Shown here piece after piece: positions 7,501 through 13,340 of a stretch of DNA of 13,340 nt. This stretch comes from Chlamydomonas sphaeroides (Eukaryota; Chlorophyta; Chlorophyceae; Chlamydomonadales; Chlamydomonadaceae). The notes below the pieces were generated by a model that ran no database searches, was not told where the DNA came from, and saw only the letters and a program-made list of their open reading frames with translations. Made by a program: the position numbers and the translations under genes. The first letter of the stretch is position 1, and each line of letters begins with the position of its first letter. The stretch lies in contig BDDC01002405.1 in the NCBI GenBank assembly GCA_001662425.1, positions 1 through 13,340 of the forward strand. The letters are read 5' to 3'.

Positions 7501-10321
7501 GCTGCGGGCCCCCGCACCATACCGCCCATCCCGCGCTGCCTGGCTGCCTGCCTGGCCCCCTGGCAGGTACATGTGGATGATCCCCACCGTCATCCTGGCC
7601 GTCTACGTGTTCCGCGACCTCAACGTACACCCCGGCATCGGCGTGTTCACGGAGACGCTGTCCATTGCCGCGACGCCGCTGAAGGACGTCGGACTGGTGA
7701 GCCGGCGCAAGGCTGAGGCCATGCGGCGCGGCCCGGGCCAGGGGCCAGGGGCGCTCGACATCAGCAGGCGTGCATGGCATTGCGTCACGGCGGTGGTCGC
7801 GCTGGGTGCAACCCACGCCTCCCTGCCTCCTGCCAACCTGCGCCTGGGTATCCCTCAGGCTATTATCTACATCATCTTTCTGTGTGCAACTGCCAGGTAT
7901 GATGGCGGCGGAAGTCGGTGTGCCCGAGACCCCTTAGCTAGTCCCAGCTACGACCGCATAATGACCGACGGTGTGCGTCTGGTCAGGGTGGCCTCTTTTG
8001 GGGCAAGCCATGCACCCATGTGCAGCTGAGGTTTAAAAGCTAGGAGACTGCGACACTCCTTGCCACACTCCTCCTGACACTCCTTGTCACGGACCTGTCA
8101 CACACGCCGTCACACTTCTCGTCACGGCCCACATCCCCTCGTTGCCACACCCCTTGTCACACTAGCTTCTATTTCTTCACAATGGTCGGGGCAAACAAGG
8201 ACCTTCGCACATGGTGAGCCGCATACGCTTGGCAGCTTGAAGTTGACATGCGACACTAAGACCGCCGAGAAAGGTACGACAGCACGTCCTTCCTAGCAAG
8301 GGCCGCCACGGACTTGGCGAGCCGTGCGCCTGCAGCCACGCCCGCATCCGGCGCCATGCCCGCACCAGCACAGCGCGGGTCCCCGGGTCCTCACGCCTAC
8401 GTGCCCAACACCGCCATCGGCGCACGCGTCCCCGCAGGGGCGAGTCGCTGCTGACCTCGGTCCTGTTAGCGCTGGGTGAGCGCGGTGGCAACCATGTGTT
8501 ACGTTGGTCGGCGCATAGATTGCCATCCGGTCGCTGTTTGTCTGCCGGCCGGCGGCTCAGAGACCAGCGTTACTCCGCACAAGCAATCAACCGAGGCTGA
8601 CCTGCGTGCTCCGGTTGCCGCCTGTCCCTTACCCCGCCCCTGGCCCCTTCTCCCTGCCCCCTTCTCAAGGCTACTACGACTATGACCACTACACAGTCAA
8701 CAGCCTAGCGTTCAGCCAGTATAAGGGAATCACGTCCTTCATGTTTGTGGTCATGGCGCTAGCGTTGGTAATCATTGCACAGAACGTGAGTGGGAGGGCC
8801 ACCACAGGCCGTCGGTGTGAAGATGAGCTTCTTGACTTGCTTGCATCGCCTGTGCCCTCACCAACGGCCGGCGCCAGGGCGGATGCTGCCAGCCAGCCGC
8901 CGCTCGCCTCCTGGCAACCTTCTTTGCCTTCCCCCTTCCCCCTTCCCCCAACAGATCGTGCTCGCCATCATCGGGGTGGCGTACGACAAGGCCACGGAGC
9001 GCACACGGCCCGCCTCCTGCAGCTTCGCCTGGTTCCTGTGCAAGGTGGGGACACCCGCACGTCGGTGCGTATGTATGGCAGCACTGCTGCAGCTGCGAAC
9101 GGCATGCCGGCGGCCCTAGGCCTGTGGCCTCTGGCTCTGGATCACACGCCGTTTTACCTCCTCCCGCCGCGTCCTCACCCACGTCCTTTCGCCTCCTCCT
9201 CACAGCTGCTTGTGTTCCAGTGCTGCTGGCTCTACTACTGGCTTGCCGCGGGCTTCAGCTCCGAACGGGCGAGGTGAGGGGGCGCGGCCGCACGGCACGC
9301 TCGGCATGATGATGCCGTGGAAGCAACCTGACTCTTATGAGCTCCTGCACCGCCTCATCGCCCGTCCCTTGTTCCTGCCACCACCACCCGCAGGGACCGC
9401 TTCATCGCATCCCCTTGCATGGTGGGTGCGGGCGGGCGGAGACGCATTGCCGGGGAGCTGCCCGGCGGCCCGGACAGCCCTAGGGACCGGTCAAGTAAAG
9501 GTGGTACCCTTTCCAACATGTGCCCCTGCGTGCGCCCTGACACCCGCCCCTCTGCCCACTTGCTGCAGCGCTGGTCCCGAGACGACGCGCGCTCCTTTGC
9601 GCTCACGTGCGTTCCGGCCATGGAGCTGGTCTTCACCTACTTTTGCGACCCCGCATCGCTCAAGCTGGCAAGCGTGCCGCCGCTGGAGGCAAGGGCGCAG
9701 CGAAGAGCCGCCGCAGACGCCCGCAAGCGGGGAGCGGCGGCGCCCCGGGCCAAGCTCGCAGAGGCGGATGTGGAGGAGGCCGGCAGCGGCAAGGCCGCCG
9801 TGGCCATGGCCCTGGCCGGGCCGGCGCCGCTAGACCCCGAGGCGACGCTCAGTGCGGAGCTGATAGCCGAGGTCCTGCGGCGAGTTGAGTCCCAGCCGGT
9901 GCTGACAGGACTGTGGTGGGGCCCCTTTGGCCCCGTGCGCGGCGCCTGGCGGTCCGGCGGCGCCTCCATCGCCCTGCTGCAGTCCCTGCTGGCCCAGCTC
10001 TACCTTGAACCGCATGACGCTGAAGCAACGGTGTCGGGGTCAGGCAGCGGCAAGTTGTTGGGAGGGGCGGAGCGGAGCAGCGCTGGCGGCTCGGCGGACG
10101 TGCCCCCCATCTTCACGAGCGCTGGCGGCATGTTTGGCCGCGAGCGGCGCCGCGAGGGCCAGGTGGCCGCGCTCTACGCTGAGCTGCAGGAGGCTAAGGA
10201 GCTCATACGGCAGCAGGCGCGGGAGCAGCAGGAGATGAAGGCGCTGCTTGTGGCGCTGCTTGAGAGGCAGGGTGTGGCTGTACCGCCGGCACGGGGCGAG
10301 CCGCATGGCGCTGAGGCTTAA
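4292..10321 (+). CDS. Polycystin (PKD2/TRPP-like) cation channel, gene B
   Basis: Exon model, phases consistent throughout: 4292-4568, 4762-4855, 5005-5177, 5436-5473 (provisional), 5607-5653 (weak), 5765-5851, 6118-6273, 6386-6473, 6617-6748, 6951-7094, 7339-7391, 7567-7696, 7859-7896, 8166-8213, 8438-8475, 8670-8785, 8955-9044, 9206-9273, 9394-9421 and 9569-10321 (TAA); about 865 residues. S1 is about 94-106 (FVVISFTALALTF). The TOP domain follows at about 107-320, including VVLLG near 182 and WHVLFVVNDVYERHTWSIF before 291. S2 is 330-350, S3 365-392, S4 431-455, S5 474-495, pore 503-525 (LLTSVLLALGYYDYDHY) and S6 535-570. A post-S6 hydrophobic stretch lies at 584-600 and a coiled coil at 811-850. 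No EF-hand loop is seen. The start is uncertain: ATGs at 4292, 4406 and 4421 share one frame, and an intron ending at 4507 (CGCCGCAG) would remove all of them. Probably a tetrameric membrane cation channel; ion and location cannot be read from sequence. Confidence 0.78.
5178..5764 (+). other. Poorly resolved TOP-domain intron region of gene B
   Basis: Between two sound exons (ending 5177, starting 5765) some TOP-domain coding sequence should lie here. A piece at 5436-5473 encodes VLLGISAPLPQC in the right phase and resembles the family's LLG-PRLRQ segment. A second at 5607-5653 fits phase but has weak family resemblance. The rest shows nothing recognisable. Gene A offers no comparison because its TOP exons are outside the window. 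Confidence 0.45.
7897..8165 (+). other. Gene-B-specific intron with TCAC-rich degenerate repeats
   Basis: This intron (GTATGA...CACTAG) interrupts S5 after ATGCCAG-type sequence; the coding sequence is continuous at the matching place in gene A (around 1915, ACTGGCAG|CTAC). Its 3' half, about 8048-8165, is a run of imperfect CCTTGTCACAC-like units (CACTCCTTG, TTGTCACGG, CCGTCACAC, CTTGTCACAC), and the last unit supplies the acceptor. Splicing it out restores SFYFFTMVGANKDLRTW in frame, parallel to SYFYFTLVGSNTDVATW in A. Confidence 0.75.
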
Positions 10322-10566
10322 TTCTTTGACAACCAACTTAGATTGCTCGTAAATCGCAAGTTGCGCGACGCATTCATGGACTTGACGCGGTTGTCAAGGG
10401 GGCGTTTAGGTGTGGCGATTCGTTGGGATCCATGGACTCTTGATCTTGATGCGATTGCATGGGGGAAATGAGGTGTGGCGGGTTGCTGGGAGCGGTTCAG
10501 GGGTTGCCGAGCGGGCACAGAAAGCACGTGTACGAGCCGGGGTGTCAGCGATCGATAGCGATACCC
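10322..10566 (+). other. 3' UTR of gene B up to the relic junction
   Basis: The part from 10470 is homologous to gene A's 3' UTR (4060-4152). An earlier related piece around 10380-10425 (GGTTGTCAAGG..TTAGGTGTGGCG) suggests a small local duplication. Similarity to A stops at the GATACCCCA ending at 10568, where the relic begins. No TGTAA occurs in this stretch. Confidence 0.55.
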
Positions 10567-10880
10567 CACCGCCCTGCTGCAGTCACTACTGTGCTAACAT
10601 GGACCTATGAGACGCCGAAACAGAGGCGTTGGGGGTCAGGCAGCGGCAAGCTGCCAGGAGCTGCGGAGCAGACCAGCAGCGGCGGCTGAACACCTCCGTA
10701 CCGTGCTCACGAGCGCGGGCGGTACAATCGGCCGCCAGCGGTGACGCGAGGGCCAGGTCGGTGGCCGTACTGGTGCTGGGGCGAGCAGGCTGCGCTGCGG
10801 CAGCTGCTGCAGGAGCTTCTAACTGCTAAGCAGGTGTCGCCGGCATAAGGTTGCACGAGCTGGTGGTGTGCGAAGCCTAA
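10567..10880 (+). pseudogene. Relic of the last exon of a third polycystin-like copy
   Basis: The stretch follows gene B's final exon from about 9971 to the stop. Shared landmarks are CGCCCTGCTGCAGTC (10570), GGGTCAGGCAGCGGCAAG (10631), a CACGAGCGCGGGCGG block (10707), GACGCGAGGGCCAGGT (10743) and a terminal GAAGCCTAA equivalent to GAGGCTTAA. The channel frame is broken: it reads GSGSGKLPGAAEQTSSGG and then hits a stop near 10687, and the CGAGCGGCG of the parent has become CAGCGGTGA. The coiled-coil part is shortened. Everything upstream of the last exon is missing, so this is a dead 3' fragment joined directly to gene B's 3' UTR. Confidence 0.8.
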
Positions 10881-11075
10881 GTCAAGTCAGGGTTAAGGCA
10901 AGCAGCTGTGTATGTGTGGCCTGCACGGGGGTGTTAAGCATGGGACACAATGCTGCGCCCGGCCTGTGAAGAACTTGCAGCAGGGATGCATGGAACTGGA
11001 ACATGCTGCAACCCGGGGGCGGGGCTGGATACTGAAGCAGGATGGCGCTTGCGCAGGGGCACTGAGGGAGGGCGA

Positions 11076-11080
11076 TGTAA
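11076..11080 (+). promoter_or_regulatory. First TGTAA downstream of gene B
   Basis: This is the first plus-strand TGTAA after gene B's stop, about 755 bases away and beyond the relic. If gene B has no other signal, its 3' UTR would run through the relic to here. Confidence 0.35.
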
Positions 11081-11173
11081 CGCGCCAGGCAATGCGTGAA
11101 GTGGAATGACGCCGCAAAAGTGGATACCACAGCAGCCACTAACAATCCACCGGCTACCAACTGCCGCTGCAAG

Positions 11174-11178
11174 TTACA
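11174..11178 (-). promoter_or_regulatory. Putative poly(A) signal TGTAA of the peroxidase gene
   Basis: TTACA on the plus strand reads TGTAA on the minus strand, about 410 bases after the peroxidase stop codon. With the signal at 11076 for the channel side, the two convergent transcripts would end without overlapping. Confidence 0.4.
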
Positions 11179-11584
11179 TCCACTGCCAGGGTAAGCGCCA
11201 AGCCGCACAGGTTCCGGGACAACCTTAATCGCATGCAAAAATGTAAGCCATAAATCACGGGGTCCTAGCCCGTCTTAGCCATGCCTGACACACCGCGCAG
11301 CTTGCCAGCTCAATGCCCGTCACGTAGCCTATGCATCCTAGGATGCCCAGCGCACATACACCCGGGACCCTAGTGCCATCTTTGCAGGCCAGCGCTGCTA
11401 CAGCGTCCCCCACACTCACAGTCCTAAGCTACTCCCGGGCCGCCAGCGCCGCTTCCGATACGGGACTTGGTGGCCCCTGGTCCCTGCCTCCACCAACAGA
11501 GCGCCCCGGGCTCTAGCCCCCGCCAGGACGACCCTGATCGGGAAGGCGCCCAGTAGATAAGCACCTCAGGCGGTGCCGACCGGC

Positions 11585-13067
11585 CTAGGACGGCGGCTTG
11601 ATGGCCCCCGCGGCACGCCCCTCGTGCAGCAGGCGGTACACCTCCTGCTCCACCGTGCCCTGGTCCCAGTTCTGGTAGAACAGCCGCACCGGTTTGCCCT
11701 CGTGGTTGACCAGGATTTTCTGAGGGCCAAGGCCAGGGGTTGGGGTTTACGGATAAGGTGGCTAGGGGTTGGTGCGTCGCGCGCGAGGGCGCAGCACAGC
11801 AGGGTGTAAGCCCCACGGAGGGTCTCGTGCGCAGGGGCCAGAGCCCACGGACACGGATGCTGCCTTGTTAAGCCAGGTGCGGGACAAGAGCGCCGCAGCG
11901 CCTGCTGCTCTGTGCCGCTGCCGATCGCTCCCCACATGCAGGCGCTGCCGCGCACCTGAAAGTTCCAGATGAGGTCCTTGCCCGGCCCTGTGCCGCCACC
12001 GCCGCCTTGCGACTCTGGCAGCTCCTTCTTGAGGTACTGGTACACCGGGTGCGTGTGGGGACCGTTGACGTCGATCTTGCTGCGGGCGTGGATGCGGGCG
12101 CGGGCGCGGGTGCGGAGGGGAGGGCAGAGAGGGCGTTAGGGCATGCGCAGGACGAAGTGCAGGCTGGGCTGGCGGCGTTCAGGCGGGCTTGATGCCGGCG
12201 GGTATGACAGGGAGCAATTGAATGCCGCACCTGAACATGGGGAAGTCGACGTGGTAGCGCGTGGAGCAGAAGCTCTTGATCTCGCTCTCAGAACCCGCCT
12301 CTGCGGCAGCGAGGGCAAGTGCAGTTTTCAGGCGATTGCCGTGCGAAAGGCCGACATGCGCCCAGCCCAGACAGCAGCAGACATGAACGCGGAGGGACTG
12401 CTACACGCAGTCAGCGCCCAGCCCGCCCGACTGGCACGCGCAGCGAGGCCGGCCCAGCCCACCTTGCTTGCCAAACTGAGTCGACGCAGATGCGGCCACA
12501 TAAGGCGCCATGGCCATGCACATGGGACAGGGGCAGAGGCCGTCAGCACGAGGTATGCAAGCAGAAAGCAGCGCGGCTGTTGCCCAACACCACTTCCCAT
12601 CAGCCATGCTGCTTTCGCCTCAGCCCTGCGAGCTGCTGCCCCCCGAGGCCCTGCCGGCGTGCCCGCAGGGTATTGGCTAGTCCGCCCACGCTGTCTTCTG
12701 GAGCCACGAACCTGGTTGCAAGGGAAGCCCAAGATCTCTAGGCCGTGCGCCCGGTACTTCTCGTACGTCTTGGTCAGGCCTGTGCGACAAGCCAGCGGGC
12801 GAGCAGCAGCACCACGAGTGAGCTCAGTCCCTCCACACAGCTGCGCCGACGGCAAGCGTCACCAGCGCCCGCAGTAGCCGTGTGTGGGACCCACGGCTCC
12901 CCAGGTAAATCCCCACTATGTACACACGCACGCACGCAAGCCCGCACGCACGCACCCCTGTAGTTCTCGTCGGTGTAGCCGCAAGCCGAGGCCACATTGA
13001 CCACCAGCGTCACCTTGCCCGCGAACTCGCTCAGGTGGCGAGTCTTGCCGTCGATGTCAACCGCATC
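11585..13067 (-). CDS. GPX: Glutathione peroxidase-type thiol peroxidase (Cys form), 5' partial
   Basis: Six phase-consistent exons on the minus strand: 13067-12956, 12779-12712, 12475-12463, 12300-12231, 12079-11956 and 11719-11585 (stop TAG). They give 173 residues, nearly the whole fold; the N terminus lies right of the window. Residues 4-7 read DIDG. The peroxidatic site VNVASACGYTDENY has Cys at visible residue 29 (codon TGC, 12983-12981). Then come GFPCNQFGKQE and FCSTRYHVDFPMF, whose Cys sits where the resolving Cys of plant-type enzymes lies, and KIDVNG and LIWNFQK. The catalytic Cys, Gln (FGKQ), Trp and Asn (WNF) are all present. The family reduces H2O2 and lipid hydroperoxides; the layout with a resolving Cys points to a thioredoxin-dependent enzyme rather than a glutathione-dependent selenoenzyme. 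An odd insert, QGGGGGTGPG, precedes the WNF strand. Compartment is unknown because the N terminus is missing. Confidence 0.93.
12091..12116. repeat. Short G-rich hexamer-like repeat in peroxidase intron
   Basis: GATGCGGGCGCGGGCGCGGG followed by TGCGG resembles the unit of the large minisatellite at 1-395. It lies inside an intron on the peroxidase strand. Confidence 0.6.
12463..12475 (-). other. GPX: 13-base micro-exon of the peroxidase gene
   Basis: On the minus strand CGACTCAG|TTTGGCAAGCAAG|GTGGGC gives FGKQ plus the first base of a Glu codon. It is needed to complete the family motif FPCNQFG-QE, and it carries the catalytic Gln. Phases on both sides agree (0 in, 1 out). Confidence 0.8.
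12922..12955. repeat. Short CGCA-rich microsatellite
   Basis: Repeated CGCA units (ACACACGCACGCACGCAAG, then CGCACGCACGCACC) sit in the peroxidase intron just inside the donor of the exon ending at 12956. Confidence 0.75.
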
Positions 13068-13272
13068 CTGCAGGGGCCAGGCGGGGCGGGCGCGCAGGGC
13101 AGCGCACAAGCAGGGCTGACGGTAAGGGGTAGCGGCCGAGAGCGCGAGCTGCTGCACGGCGTGGGAGTGGCGGAGCTGCACGCGTTCGTCCTGCTGCCAG
13201 CCGCAGCATCCCCGCAGACCAGAGCTGCTATTGCGTGGCTCAGGAGAGCCCGTTGCTTGCCACAGCCCCTAT
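13068..13272 (-). other. Presumed intron of the peroxidase gene
   Basis: The exon at 13067 starts after a good acceptor (CCCCTGCAG on the minus strand) in phase 0. No exon with a start codon or transit-peptide-like sequence in phase is recognisable up to the repeat at the edge, so the upstream exon probably lies outside the window. Confidence 0.5.
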
Positions 13273-13340
13273 CCCCAGCCCAGCCCAGCCCAGCCCAGCC
13301 CAGCCCAGCCCAGCCCAGCCCAGCCCAGCCCAGCCCAGCC
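13273..13340. repeat. (CAGCC)n pentanucleotide microsatellite
   Basis: About 13 perfect tandem units of CAGCC run to the window edge and are cut there. On the minus strand this is GGCTG repeats, probably within an upstream intron of the peroxidase gene. Confidence 0.95.

Larger units (their letters stand above)
10881..11584. other. Convergent intergenic region
   Basis: No gene is recognised. The region separates the plus-strand channel cluster from the minus-strand peroxidase. It holds TGTAA on the plus strand at 11076 and 11242, and TTACA (TGTAA on the minus strand) at 11174. A 14-base perfect palindrome, GCATCCTAGGATGC, lies at 11333-11346. Short open frames here have no recognisable features. 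Confidence 0.6.

Noticed and set aside
8275..8330. Possible extra exon in B between S5 and pore (YDSTSFLARAATDL after a CCGAGAAAG acceptor).
   Set aside because: It breaks the phase to the pore exon, and direct joining of 8213 to 8438 gives TWGESLLTS, the same arrangement as in gene A.
11333..11346. Perfect palindrome GCATCCTAGGATGC as a regulatory or recombination site.
   Set aside because: It is short and isolated with no flanking repeats; chance is a sufficient explanation.
12981..12983. Selenocysteine at the peroxidase active site, as in some algal enzymes.
   Set aside because: The codon is TGC (Cys), not TGA, and the family context is intact around it.

Overview
The window looks like nuclear DNA of a GC-rich green alga, most likely a volvocalean (Chlamydomonas-like) chlorophyte. 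The genes are split into many short exons with GTGAG/GTGCG-type donors and pyrimidine-rich CAG acceptors. Candidate TGTAA poly(A) signals lie downstream of the genes, G+C is high, and simple repeats are common. Species and chromosome cannot be told from the sequence alone. Exon calls were made by eye, from splice signals, phase and comparison of two tandem paralogues.

Layout. Positions 1-395 are a (GCGGGT)n minisatellite. Gene A (about 608-3963, +) is the 3' part of a polycystin (PKD2/TRPP-like) cation channel, from S2 to the stop codon. Gene B (about 4292-10321, +) is a second, apparently complete channel of the same family in direct tandem. It has S1, the extracellular TOP/polycystin domain, S2-S6, and a long C-terminal tail ending in a coiled coil. 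Eleven exons of A match twelve exons of B with the same phases; the only structural difference is one extra intron in B. After B lies a broken remnant (about 10567-10880, +) of a third copy's last exon. A gene-free stretch follows, and then a glutathione-peroxidase-type thiol peroxidase gene (11585-13067, -, 5' end outside the window) that converges on the channel genes. A (CAGCC)n repeat fills the right edge, presumably inside a peroxidase intron.

How it fits together. A, B and the relic form a local channel-gene cluster made by tandem duplication. It has been reshaped by patchy homogenisation, one intron gain or loss, a two-heptad change in the coiled coil, and a junction that replaced B's ancestral poly(A) site with the relic. 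The channel products would sit in a membrane (ciliary, plasma or internal) as tetramers with themselves or partners. The pore has LG-YY where PKD2 has LGD, and S4 is poor in basic residues. The peroxidase appears functionally unrelated to the channels.
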